The notes beneath the pieces were generated by a model. That model ran no database searches and was not told the DNA's origin. It saw nothing but the letters and a program-made list of their open reading frames with translations. A program made the translations under genes and the position numbers. Shown in pieces: positions 49,182 to 57,363 of a stretch of 57,363 bases of DNA. Source of the stretch: CAVZGO01 sp963774935 (lineage in GTDB: Bacteria; Chloroflexota; Anaerolineae; Anaerolineales; UBA4823); assembly GCA_963774935.1 (NCBI GenBank), contig CAVZGO010000006.1:1-57363 (forward strand). Reading direction: 5' to 3'. Within the stretch, counting starts at the first letter, position 1, and every line of letters starts with the position of its first letter.

Positions 49182-51392
49182 ATGACAGAGAGCTCTTTTT
49201 TTTCACCTGATGAACTGATGCGTGGCATGCCGGGGAGGCGCGCCAGCACGATCCTTTATGCGATCGAAAGCCGAACTGCCCATCTTGTGCTCCAGTCGCA
49301 GCAAGCCACAGCCTACTACCTGACCGAAATGGCTGTCCAGGAGCGGGAGCAAGCTTTTCTGCAGGCGGTTGCCCTGGGGCGGGACTTTTCCCAGACGATT
49401 ACCATCCAGGATCTTGAACGCTACAGCAAGTTTTGGGCGCTACTCCTGCCATTGCAACCTGACCCTTCGCTCAATGCAGCTATCGCTCATTTGCTGGGGA
49501 AGAAATATCCACTGATCCCCAGAGAAGTTCCCGGCATCACCAGCGTTTTGAGGCTTGACCAATCGGAAGTCGGTCAAGCTTACCAGCGGCTATACAGCGA
49601 GCCGATTAATACGATCTATGCACCACGGATCACATTTGCAGAGCGGCTGCGCTGGGTGCGTACAGGGCTGGCGGAACGTCTGGAAAACCTGCCTCCTTTT
49701 TGGGTCGCATTGATCCTGACCCTGCCGATTGGACCAGGCATGCTGGCTCTGCCAATTGCAATGTCGGGAGTGAGCACCTGGATTGCAGTTTTATTGATAA
49801 TTTTCTTCGGTTTGATCAACCTGTTCACCGCTACAGCTTTGGCAGAGACAGTCGCCCGCAGCGGCATTATGCGCTATGGATTGGGGTTCCTTGGGCAGCT
49901 GGTGGGCGATTTTCTCGGACGCTCGGGGGTGCTGCTGCTGTCGGTGATCATGCTTGCAAATAATTTCCTGGTTCTGATCATCTTTTATTTAGGCGTGGGT
50001 GGAACGCTTGAAAGCGCGCTCAAACTCCCAGCGGAGTTATGGATAGCGCTCCTTTTTGGTGTCTGCTTGTATTTCATTTCCAGAAAATCGTTCAATTCGA
50101 CCGTCGCCTCTACGCTGATAATTGTGATTTTCAACCTGTTCCTGGTGGCTATGATCTTGCTGATGACGGCGCCAGCCTTCCAGCTCGAAAATCTTACCCG
50201 CATTCAATCCGGCGATAAGCCTATTGGACTGGCTGCTTTTACCCCGATTTTTGGTGTTATGCTGTCTAATTTTTTCTCGCATATGCTGGTCGCCAGCTTT
50301 GGGCGCGTTGTCATCCAACGGGACGGCAGCGCTCGCTCCTGGATTCGTGGCAGCAGCGCTGCCATCGCTGTAGCCATTGTGATCAGCTGCCTGTGGGTGA
50401 TTGTCATCACTGGCGCATTGCCAGTGGAGGAGCTCGCCAGCCAGACGAATACCGTGCTGACGCCGCTGGCAGAACAAATAAATCCGGCGATCAACTGGCT
50501 TGGATCGCTATTTGTGATTCTCAGTTTGGGGATGGCTTCGGTGCTGATTGGCCTAGCACTGTATTTTCAGGTGCAGGAAACATTGCCGGGACTGTACCGG
50601 CGCTTGCGACGAAGCCAGCCTGGAAGCCGGGCGCAGACCATACTGGGAGCGCTGCCCTTGCTGGGGGTTTTTGTATTCGCCGAATGGATGGCTTACTCTG
50701 GCTTGGGAAATTTCGCCAGCCTGCTGGGTTTTGTAGGTGTGCTTGCATTACCGTTGTTGGGCGCGATCTATCCGGTGCTGCTGCTGCTCGCCAGCCGCAG
50801 GAAAGGCGATTATGTACCGGGGCTGGTGATACGCATCCTGGGCAACCGCCTGGTGGTGGCGGCTATCTATATCCTTTACCTGGCGCTGATCTTCTTCTAT
50901 GGGATATTCGTGTACGAGAATCTGCTGGAGCGCGTCTTGACAATTTCAATAGGGGTCCTGACTGCTGTAGTGACCTGGGTGATGGTGCGCCGAGGAGCAT
51001 TCCGGCCTCGCCTAGTACTCGAGGTGCGCGACGACCAGCGCTTGGGGGAAAAGCCATCCGTCGCGGTTGTGTCGGATGGACAGCAAAGCGCGGTATCCAT
51101 CTCGTTGAATTACTCTGATAACCAGGAACTTACTGCCCACTCGTCTGGAGTGATCCATGATTTTGCCTCTTTGAAAGCGGTCAGGTTACCGCTTCCCCTG
51201 GAAAATGGAGATCCGCATGAGATGAAGGTCTGGGTGCACCGGGTCACACCGGAAGGTAACTCAAGTGGCATCCCGGTTACCTTGCAGGTGGTAATGGAGG
51301 GTAACGAGGATGCGCAGCAGGTGAGCTTATCAGATGGGTTGCTGACAATGCCGCTGCCCGAAGGTGCACGACATGTACAGGTGGTCTTATGA
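49182..51392 (+). CDS. amino-acid-permease-like membrane protein with soluble N- and C-terminal domains
   Basis: 736 residues. Residues 1-165 are soluble with no signal sequence (MTESSFFSPDELMRGMPGRR, ...YAIESRTAHLVLQSQQAT). About eleven membrane helices follow (~168-600), starting PPFWVALILTLPIGPGMLAL, with the AAAP/HAAAP style helix-break and NFFSHMLVASFGR. The last ~115 residues form a beta-rich domain (RPRLVLEVRDDQRLG to GARHVQVVL). The fusion of a transporter core with two soluble domains in a signalling cluster suggests a transporter-like sensor. The stop overlaps the kinase start by 4 nt. Confidence 0.65.
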   Translation: MTESSFFSPDELMRGMPGRRASTILYAIESRTAHLVLQSQQATAYYLTEMAVQEREQAFLQAVALGRDFSQTITIQDLERYSKFWALLLPLQPDPSLNAAIAHLLGKKYPLIPREVPGITSVLRLDQSEVGQAYQRLYSEPINTIYAPRITFAERLRWVRTGLAERLENLPPFWVALILTLPIGPGMLALPIAMSGVSTWIAVLLIIFFGLINLFTATALAETVARSGIMRYGLGFLGQLVGDFLGRSGVLLLSVIMLANNFLVLIIFYLGVGGTLESALKLPAELWIALLFGVCLYFISRKSFNSTVASTLIIVIFNLFLVAMILLMTAPAFQLENLTRIQSGDKPIGLAAFTPIFGVMLSNFFSHMLVASFGRVVIQRDGSARSWIRGSSAAIAVAIVISCLWVIVITGALPVEELASQTNTVLTPLAEQINPAINWLGSLFVILSLGMASVLIGLALYFQVQETLPGLYRRLRRSQPGSRAQTILGALPLLGVFVFAEWMAYSGLGNFASLLGFVGVLALPLLGAIYPVLLLLASRRKGDYVPGLVIRILGNRLVVAAIYILYLALIFFYGIFVYENLLERVLTISIGVLTAVVTWVMVRRGAFRPRLVLEVRDDQRLGEKPSVAVVSDGQQSAVSISLNYSDNQELTAHSSGVIHDFASLKAVRLPLPLENGDPHEMKVWVHRVTPEGNSSGIPVTLQVVMEGNEDAQQVSLSDGLLTMPLPEGARHVQVVL

Positions 51393-53800
51393 CGGAGATT
51401 AACCCGATGGAAGCCCAAATACCAATCGAGATGGAATCTCTACGGCAGCGTGTGGCAGAGCTGGAGGCACGCGGTGCTGAGGCTGAAACTATGTATGCTG
51501 TGCTGCAAGCTTTGAGCACAAACTTGAACCTGAGCGAGGTCATTGAAACGATCTTGATCGAGCTGGAAAAAGTTGTGCCATACGATAGCTGCTCCGTACA
51601 GCAAATCCAGGGAAATTACTTCGTCATTGTTGGCGGTCGTGGCTTTGCCAACATGCCAGAGCTGCTCGGGCTGCGCTTCGACCCGAGCGGCAGGGATGAC
51701 CCCGGTAATGAGGTGGTGCGTACCCGTTCCCCATATATTGTGGAAGATGTCTCAGCCCGGTATGCGCACTTCCGCAACCGGGTGCACGGCAAGGGGCAGA
51801 TCCACGGCTGGATGGGGGTGCCGCTGTTGTTTGAAAATCGACTGATCGGCATGCTGACGCTGGATAATTTTGAGCCCGGATTTTACACGGAACGGCACGC
51901 TCGTCTGGCGATGGCATTCGCTGCGCAGGCAGCAACCGCGATTGAAAATGCACGCCGATTCGAAGAGACACGGCAGGCGAAAGAAACTGCGGAGGTGCTG
52001 CGTGCAGCCAATGTCGCTTTAACCCAGAACCTTAACCTGGAGATGATATTCGATACTCTTTTGGAATATCTGTGCCAGTTGATTCCGTATGACTGCGTGA
52101 GCATCTTCCTGATCGAGGATGGCGGAGTGCTGGCTGCACGGGCAGTGGAAGGATACGAACGGTGGATAGATCCCAGCATCCCGCTCTCGGTGCGTTTTGA
52201 ATACACGGATATTCCACACATCAATGCGGTGGTCACCGGTCAGGAGAGCCTGATCATTCCAGATGTCAATAAATTTTCCGGGTGGGTGAAAGTGCCCAGT
52301 GCTGCCCATGTGCGCAATTGGCTGGCTGTTCCCCTGGTTGCCAATGGCAAGACGATCGGGTTGTACTCTCTGGATAAAACAGTGCCCAGTTTTTTTACAG
52401 AAACGCACCAGCGCATGGCAGAGACTCTGGCAGGTCAGGCTGCCATCGCTATTCAAAACGCGCTTTTATTCGAGAGCGAGCTGACTGCCCGGGAGCAAGC
52501 GGAGAAGCAGACCCGGCAGTTGACCGCGCTCAACCGGGTAGCGCAGGCAGCCACTTCACTGCTTGACCTGGATACCATCCTGTCTCTTGCAGCGCGCGAA
52601 ATGGTTGAACTGCTCAATGCTCGAAGCACAGGGGTTGCCCTGCTAAACGAAGAGAAAACCGCTGTAAAGGTAATGGCATATGCCTCAAAAACTGACGAGC
52701 CCAGCCCAATCGGGCTGGTGATCCCGTTAGCGGGTAACATCGCCACCCAAAACGTGATCAAGACCCGTCAATCGATTGTGATCAGCGACGCCCAAAACAC
52801 GCCTCTGCAGGATGAGGCAACGCGGCAGGTGATGCGCGATCGGAACACCCACTGCCTGATGATCATTCCTTTGTTCACGCGCGGCGAGGTGATCGGCTCG
52901 ATTGGACCGGATACGGATGATCCTGGACGGGTTTTCACTCCAGAGGAAGTACGCCTGGCGGAAACTATTGCCAGCCAGATGGCGGGGGCAATCGAAAATG
53001 CACGGCTTTTCAACCAGGCTCAGGAAGCCCTGGCGATTGCTGAGGCAGCAAACGTGGCGAAGAGCAGCTTTTTGTCCAACATCAGCCATGAGCTGAGAAC
53101 GCCATTGACGTCGATCATTGGCTTCACAAAAATGACCCTTAAAGATCTTGAAGAGCGGGTGTTTCCCAACGTCGTTACGGAAGAGCGGAAAGTGCAGCGC
53201 TCAATTACGCAAGCGAGTGAGAACCTGGGGATTATTGTTGCCGAGGGTGAGCGACTGACCAGCCTGATTAATAACCTGCTGGACCTGGCAAAGATCGAAG
53301 CAGGGAAGGTGGAATGGAAAAGCGAGCCGCTGCATGTGGAAGAAGTAGTAGAACGCGCCACTATGGCAACCGCGTCTTTGGTGGAGCAAAAGGGGCTGAC
53401 CCTGACCAAAGTGATCGAGCCTGGGCTTCCTGTTGTGAATGGCGACCGCGATCGCTTGATCCAGGTGATGATAAATTTGATCTCCAACGCGGTGAAATTT
53501 ACCCCAATTGGAAAGGTGATTTGCCGGGCTTATCGTGAGGAAGATTACCTGATCGTCAGTGTAATCGATTCGGGAATAGGTATAGCCCCTGAAGACCAGC
53601 CGAAAGTATTCGAAAAATTCAAACAGGTGGGAGACACCCTTACCGACAAACCCCAAGGCACCGGCCTGGGATTACCTATTTGTAAAGAGATTGTTGAACA
53701 CCATGGAGGCCAGCTCTGGCTGGAGAGTGAAGTGGGTAAAGGCAGCACCTTTTTATTCAGCTTGCCTTTGCCAGCTACTACAACGCCTGGTCAGGAATAG
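51389..53800 (+). CDS. soluble sensor histidine kinase with three GAF domains
   Basis: 803 residues, no membrane segment. Coiled-coil start (ESLRQRVAELEARGAEAE), then GAF domains at about 35-190, 210-355 and 375-540 (each starting LNLSEVIET.., LNLEMIFDTLL.., LDLDTILSLAA..). HisKA: AKSSFLSNISHELRTPLTSI with the phospho-His. ATPase domain: N box NLISNAVKFTP, G1 IDSGIGI, G2 GTGLGLPICKEIVEHHGG. Being soluble, it probably senses an intracellular signal or partners with the permease-like protein just upstream, to which it is translationally coupled. Confidence 0.9.
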   Translation: MTEINPMEAQIPIEMESLRQRVAELEARGAEAETMYAVLQALSTNLNLSEVIETILIELEKVVPYDSCSVQQIQGNYFVIVGGRGFANMPELLGLRFDPSGRDDPGNEVVRTRSPYIVEDVSARYAHFRNRVHGKGQIHGWMGVPLLFENRLIGMLTLDNFEPGFYTERHARLAMAFAAQAATAIENARRFEETRQAKETAEVLRAANVALTQNLNLEMIFDTLLEYLCQLIPYDCVSIFLIEDGGVLAARAVEGYERWIDPSIPLSVRFEYTDIPHINAVVTGQESLIIPDVNKFSGWVKVPSAAHVRNWLAVPLVANGKTIGLYSLDKTVPSFFTETHQRMAETLAGQAAIAIQNALLFESELTAREQAEKQTRQLTALNRVAQAATSLLDLDTILSLAAREMVELLNARSTGVALLNEEKTAVKVMAYASKTDEPSPIGLVIPLAGNIATQNVIKTRQSIVISDAQNTPLQDEATRQVMRDRNTHCLMIIPLFTRGEVIGSIGPDTDDPGRVFTPEEVRLAETIASQMAGAIENARLFNQAQEALAIAEAANVAKSSFLSNISHELRTPLTSIIGFTKMTLKDLEERVFPNVVTEERKVQRSITQASENLGIIVAEGERLTSLINNLLDLAKIEAGKVEWKSEPLHVEEVVERATMATASLVEQKGLTLTKVIEPGLPVVNGDRDRLIQVMINLISNAVKFTPIGKVICRAYREEDYLIVSVIDSGIGIAPEDQPKVFEKFKQVGDTLTDKPQGTGLGLPICKEIVEHHGGQLWLESEVGKGSTFLFSLPLPATTTPGQE

Positions 53801-53808
53801 AGGAAGGT

Positions 53809-54189
53809 ATGGATAAAAAAATCTTAATCGTGGATGATGAACCGCATATACGCCTGTTGATTTCACGCACACTGCAGGACCTTGAGGACGAAGGGGTGGA
53901 ATTACTCACTGCCAATGATGGCGAAGCTGGTTTAGAAATGATCCAGACTGAAAGGCCGCAACTGGTTTTCCTGGATGTAATGATGCCAAAGAAGAATGGC
54001 TTCGAGGTGTGTCATACCGTTAAGAAGGAGCTCGGTATGCAGGATGTAAATATCATTTTGCTCACTGCCAAGGGGCAGGAAGTCGACATTCAGCATGGCG
54101 AAGAGGTGGGCGCCAATTTCTACCTGACCAAGCCATTTGATCCGGACGATTTACTGGCAAGAGCAAAAGCAATCCTGGAATTAGCTTGA
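53809..54189 (+). CDS. response regulator, receiver domain only
   Basis: 126 residues: KILIVDDEPHIR (acidic pair), FLDVMMPKKNG (phospho-Asp), LTAKGQ (Thr/Lys-side switch), and NFYLTKPFDPDDLLARA with the Lys. No output domain, so it acts by protein contact or phosphotransfer, perhaps on the GAF protein next to it. It lies 8 nt after the kinase gene; the next ATG overlaps its stop (TGATG). Confidence 0.93.
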   Translation: MDKKILIVDDEPHIRLLISRTLQDLEDEGVELLTANDGEAGLEMIQTERPQLVFLDVMMPKKNGFEVCHTVKKELGMQDVNIILLTAKGQEVDIQHGEEVGANFYLTKPFDPDDLLARAKAILELA

Positions 54190-55127
54190 TGACTGTACGA
54201 TTGAAGCGACTGCTCAACCAAAACCAGGGCACGGTAGCAAAATTACTCGCCGAGAGCAGTGCCGCCATGGGTTCTCCGGTTTGTATTAAAGATGCTAGCG
54301 GCGCCTTGCTCCTGGGAGATGAACCCAGCAGTGCATCTGAGGTGCATAAAATTAACTGCGGGGAAGAAACGATTGGCTGGGTAGCAGGTAACAGCGGCAG
54401 CCAGGTTTTGGCGAGGTGGCTGGCTCACCTGACTAACCAGGCTGTGGATATGGATGCACTTGCCGATGAAGCGCTCAATCGCTTCCGGGAGGTCAATTTG
54501 CTTTACAACCTTACCGGAAAGCTAACCGCTTCGCTCGATCCTAAAGACGTGTGCGGTGTGGCGATTGAGGAAACCAGGCGATTGATCTCATCTTCTGCAG
54601 GGGGCGTGATGATGCTTGACGAGTCAGGGCGTAGACTGATTATTGTGGCAGGGTTTGGTGAGCTGCCTGAACAGGTGATGATGGGGGATGGTGTTATTGG
54701 AGCATGTGCACAGGCGAATAAGGCGGAAGTTGTCAACGTGCTGCAGATGGATGTACGCCATTCACAGGTTGAAATCGGTTTTGGTGCGCTGCTTTGTGCG
54801 CCTCTGGAGGCGAGAGGAAGTGTGCGGGGGGTCATTGTCCTGGCAAGCGAGTCGAGTGATGTGTACAGCGCCGGAGATTTGAAATTACTGAGCACCTTAG
54901 CCTCGCAGTCCGCCCCGATTATTGAGAACGCGCTGATGCACGAGCGAATGCTGCAAGAGGCGAAGGAACGCGAAGAGCGATTGGAGCAACAGATTCAAAC
55001 TTTACGAATCGAGCTGGACGAGAGCCGCCAGGCAAAGAAGGTGGCTGAAATTACCGAATCGGATTATTTTAAGAGATTAAGCCAGCAAGCCGACGACCTG
55101 CGCCGGCTGGTGGCAGACCCTGATTAA
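54189..55127 (+). CDS. GAF-domain protein with C-terminal coiled coil
   Basis: 312 residues from the ATG at 54189, which overlaps the receiver stop; RBS lies in the receiver 3' end. Residues 1-85 form a small sensor-like part (VCIKDASGALLLGDEPS, IGWVAGN). A GAF domain follows at ~110-250 (REVNLLYNLTGKLTASLDPK, GVMMLDESGRRL, GALLCAPLEARG). The C-terminus is a coiled coil (LQEAKEREERLEQQIQTLRI, ELDESRQAKKVAE). No kinase or output enzyme: probably a scaffold or sensor acting with the receiver. Its stop overlaps the end of the converging GatZ-like gene by 4 nt. Confidence 0.8.
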   Translation: MTVRLKRLLNQNQGTVAKLLAESSAAMGSPVCIKDASGALLLGDEPSSASEVHKINCGEETIGWVAGNSGSQVLARWLAHLTNQAVDMDALADEALNRFREVNLLYNLTGKLTASLDPKDVCGVAIEETRRLISSSAGGVMMLDESGRRLIIVAGFGELPEQVMMGDGVIGACAQANKAEVVNVLQMDVRHSQVEIGFGALLCAPLEARGSVRGVIVLASESSDVYSAGDLKLLSTLASQSAPIIENALMHERMLQEAKEREERLEQQIQTLRIELDESRQAKKVAEITESDYFKRLSQQADDLRRLVADPD

Positions 55128-56401
55128 TTCGCCCCGCATGCATAGGAATAATTATCCAAGACATCGGTGATATATGCTGATATCAGCGCGTGTGCCTGGT
55201 TTTTCACTGCACCGGAACGGATTTTTTTGTACTGTACGGGCATGTACTCGCTTAATAGGGTGAGTGGTAAAGAATCTTCACCCAGATTCTTCAGCAGGGT
55301 AGAGAATGCTGTCTGGACAGCGGGTAAATTCCAGTAATAGCGTATCCGGTCGCTATAGCTGTAGATGCGGGAAATATGCTTATGTTTTGGCGAACCGTGA
55401 TAATGCTTTTGCCAGTGCGAGGGGTTCTCCAGCATGGCGGCTTCAATAACCTGGGCGATTTTCGACGTCTCACCGCCGACCAATAGCTCTTCTATTGCTG
55501 CCAGCGCAAAAACTGCCTGGCGAAAAGCGTAAGTCAAACCTGGACCGACTTTAAGGATGGCAAAGTGGTCCTCAACCAGGAAGCGCAGGCTGGGACGGGT
55601 CTGGTAATCGGTTGAATGCGCTTCATATATCAGACCGGGGATGGTTTCGATGAAACGCGCCAGACTGGCTGCCGCAGAGCGGTCATAATCGTGTACAGAA
55701 TCGTCGCCAAACTCAACGCCGGGTTGCACGACCAACGCAATGACTCGCTCCCAGGCCGAATCCAGTCCCAGGGCTGAGAATGCTTGGTGGGTGAGCTCGA
55801 CGGCTTCAGCAGCATCTACCGGGTTGGTGATGGCAAGCTGATCTTTACCGGCTTTTGCACCGCCGGCAGGCGGCACTTCGGATCCGATGACATAGCGCGG
55901 CGGGGGAAAACTCGCATCAGAGCTGGCAGATTCTGCCACAGCAGCCAGCTCAGCGGCGCGGCGGGCGATGACCTGCGTTGGCAATTGCTGGTCGTCAGCA
56001 CAGGGCATCGAGCAATCCAGATGAATCTTCGCAAAGCCAGCATGCACATAATCGCGCACCAGGATTTTTGCTTTCTCCATCGCGAATTCAGCCGGCTTGC
56101 TCGCCCAAACCAGTGGGCCAAGGTGATCACCGCCCAATATGAGGTTTTGACGAGGGTAGCCAACCCGGTCTGCTATTTCTCCCACAAAGCGGACAAAATC
56201 CTGTGGCTGCATACCGGTATAACCGCCAGACTGGTTGACCTGATTGCAGGTTGCTTCAATCAATACCGGAGTGTGCGGAGATGTGGCTAATCCATGCCGT
56301 AATGTTGCTTCCAGCACAAAGGGATGTGCTGAGCAAACCGATGTTATACCGTGGGCGTGCCGGTTTTTATTTGCGGAAACAATATCATCCAGATAATTCA
56401 C
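55124..56401 (-). CDS. GatZ/KbaZ-like tagatose-bisphosphate aldolase accessory subunit
   Basis: 425 residues with a GTG start. Family landmarks: GITSVCSAHPFVLEATL, LIEATCNQVNQSGGYTGM, LILGGDHLGPLVWA, FAKIHLDCSMPCADD, YVIGSEVPPAGG, YEAHSTDYQTRPSL, and HFAILKVGPGLTYAFRQAVF near residue 285. It has the class II aldolase-like barrel. In E. coli GatZ/KbaZ stabilise GatY/KbaY, but no catalytic partner is in view; other family members act alone in sugar metabolism. A PfkB kinase lies 17 nt upstream in the same direction, so both probably handle one hexose phosphate. Confidence 0.85.
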   Translation of the reverse strand: MNYLDDIVSANKNRHAHGITSVCSAHPFVLEATLRHGLATSPHTPVLIEATCNQVNQSGGYTGMQPQDFVRFVGEIADRVGYPRQNLILGGDHLGPLVWASKPAEFAMEKAKILVRDYVHAGFAKIHLDCSMPCADDQQLPTQVIARRAAELAAVAESASSDASFPPPRYVIGSEVPPAGGAKAGKDQLAITNPVDAAEAVELTHQAFSALGLDSAWERVIALVVQPGVEFGDDSVHDYDRSAAASLARFIETIPGLIYEAHSTDYQTRPSLRFLVEDHFAILKVGPGLTYAFRQAVFALAAIEELLVGGETSKIAQVIEAAMLENPSHWQKHYHGSPKHKHISRIYSYSDRIRYYWNLPAVQTAFSTLLKNLGEDSLPLTLLSEYMPVQYKKIRSGAVKNQAHALISAYITDVLDNYSYACGAN

Positions 56402-56418
56402 GACGGATCATCACCCCA

Positions 56419-57363
56419 TCATTCTTCCAATAAAGCCATCAACTCTGCCAGATGAGCTTGCGCGGCTGTTCCGCCGGCTGAGCGGGTGGAAAGTGCGCCA
56501 CAAATCGCTGCAGCTCGCAAAGCTTTGTCAAGCGACCAGCTTTGCAGATAGGCAAACACGAAACCAGCATCAAAGCTGTCGCCTGCGCCAACCGTGTCAA
56601 CTACTTCTACTGGCAGCGAGGCGACCCTGGCTATTTGGCTGGGCTTATCGCCTGTGAGGTGGTGAGAGCTGCTCACTCCCAGGGCGCCCTGGGCACCGAG
56701 CTTTACCGCCAGCGTTTCAACTTTCTGGGAGAGTTTGGCTGCCGCCAGGTCAGCCGTCCCAGCGCCGGTCAGCGAGCGGGCTTCGGCTTCGTTGGGCAAG
56801 AAGATGCTGGTCACGGATAATAATTCATCAAAGCCATTCCAATTTTCGGAGGGATCGTAGTTCGTGTCGAGCGAGGTAGTCAACCCAAGTTCACGGGCGC
56901 GCTGAAAGAGTGCAGGTAATCCCGGCTGTAAGGATGTCTGTAAAAAATATGAAGCGACATGCAGGTGACGAGCCTGACGGAGCAGTGTCCTCCGTGATGT
57001 CACTGCACTGGAATTCTGTAATCAAGCCCAGGTGTGTCAGGATGGCACGGTCGGTGCCCCTGTTCAGGATTACACTCAACCCGGTTGCCTGACCTGGAAC
57101 GGTAATCACATTGTGGACATCAATGCCTCGTATTTCCATTTCATCCAGCATGAAACGACCGTAGAGATCATCACCGCATTTACCAACGAAGGCAACCTTG
57201 AGACCCAGACGAGCTGCTCCGCAGGCGAAAATGACCGAGGAGGATCCAATGGTCAGCACGGCAGTATCGACCAGCTTTTCGACCTGTCCGAATGCTGGCT
57301 CGACGTCACCGGAGAGGATGAGATCGGGATTGATTTCGCCAGCAACCAGGATATCGAAGTTTT
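56419..57363 (-). CDS. PfkB-family carbohydrate kinase, partial (one frameshift near 57000)
   Basis: The 5' end is beyond the window; the visible part (~315 residues) begins NFDILVAGEINPDLILSGDV, so only a few residues are missing. It has the substrate-side SSSVIFACGAARLGLKVAFV, then GRFMLDEMEIRGID, SLDTNYDPSENW, FLPNEAEARSLTG, and the catalytic VEVVDTVGAGDSFDAGFVFA. The frame breaks near 57000. It phosphorylates a sugar such as fructose, tagatose or a sugar phosphate with ATP. The GatZ-like gene follows, in line with a tagatose/fructose branch. Confidence 0.85.

Noticed and set aside
49182..51392. Reading the permease-like gene as a simple amino acid transporter
   Set aside because: The soluble ends and tight coupling to a kinase gene make plain uptake less likely, although it cannot be excluded.

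Overview
The window looks like a chromosomal contig from a free-living, probably anaerobic bacterium. The gene set (CarD/CdnL, a single-RRM RNA-binding protein, GAF-rich histidine kinase, DUF2270, large P-type ATPases) fits Chloroflexota/Anaerolineae best, but that is inference from gene content; there is no rRNA or marker gene here. No tRNA, rRNA or CRISPR array was recognised. About 17 genes are broken by single-base frameshifts although the protein continues in another frame, including housekeeping genes (pgi, glgC, tkt, hutH). This reads as uncorrected assembly indels rather than mass gene decay, and I annotate each such gene as one locus.

Layout. 0-1 kb: partial IS3-type transposase and a decayed DDE transposase. 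1-6.2 kb: CarD-type regulator, RRM protein, a large secreted protein, a frameshifted methyltransferase and a small membrane protein, separated by long perfect hairpins. 6.3-18.3 kb: a defence/mobile island, all on the minus strand except one membrane protein: an atypical tyrosine recombinase with an acidic repeat tail, a DUF932 phage/plasmid protein, a type IV restriction module (mcrC then mcrB, with an EVE-like domain lying between Walker A and Walker B), small restriction-associated proteins, an HNH endonuclease and a RusA-like resolvase. A duplicated scrap of the HNH gene sits next to the mcrB end.

18.5-23.7 kb: alpha/beta hydrolase, then a P2-type cation ATPase followed by two TrkA-type K+ regulators, likely an ion homeostasis operon. 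23.8-27.9 kb: a SorC-family regulator with a dhaL-dhaK-LsrF-like aldolase-VOC operon and a repeated operator-like motif: a likely ketose phosphorylation/cleavage pathway. 28-32.7 kb (minus): pgi, glgC, pgm, linking glucose-6-P, glucose-1-P and ADP-glucose (glycogen). 32.9-42.6 kb (plus): SDR of the mannonate oxidoreductase type, LarA-like nickel enzyme, PfkB (KDG-kinase-like) kinase, 6-phosphogluconate dehydrogenase, Ca2+-type P-ATPase, transketolase: sugar-acid and pentose-phosphate metabolism.

42.7-46.2 kb (minus): MIO-type ammonia-lyase, DUF2270 membrane protein, SDR epimerase. 46.4-55.1 kb (plus): a tightly packed six-gene signalling cluster (MinD/ParA ATPase, wHTH-HD hydrolase, amino-acid-permease-like membrane protein with soluble end domains, multi-GAF histidine kinase, receiver, GAF protein). 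55.1-57.4 kb (minus): GatZ/KbaZ-like protein and a PfkB kinase cut by the window edge. The most promising leads are the EVE-split McrB, the SorC/DhaKL/LsrF operon, the LarA sugar-acid cluster, the signalling cluster and the candidate leaderless promoters.
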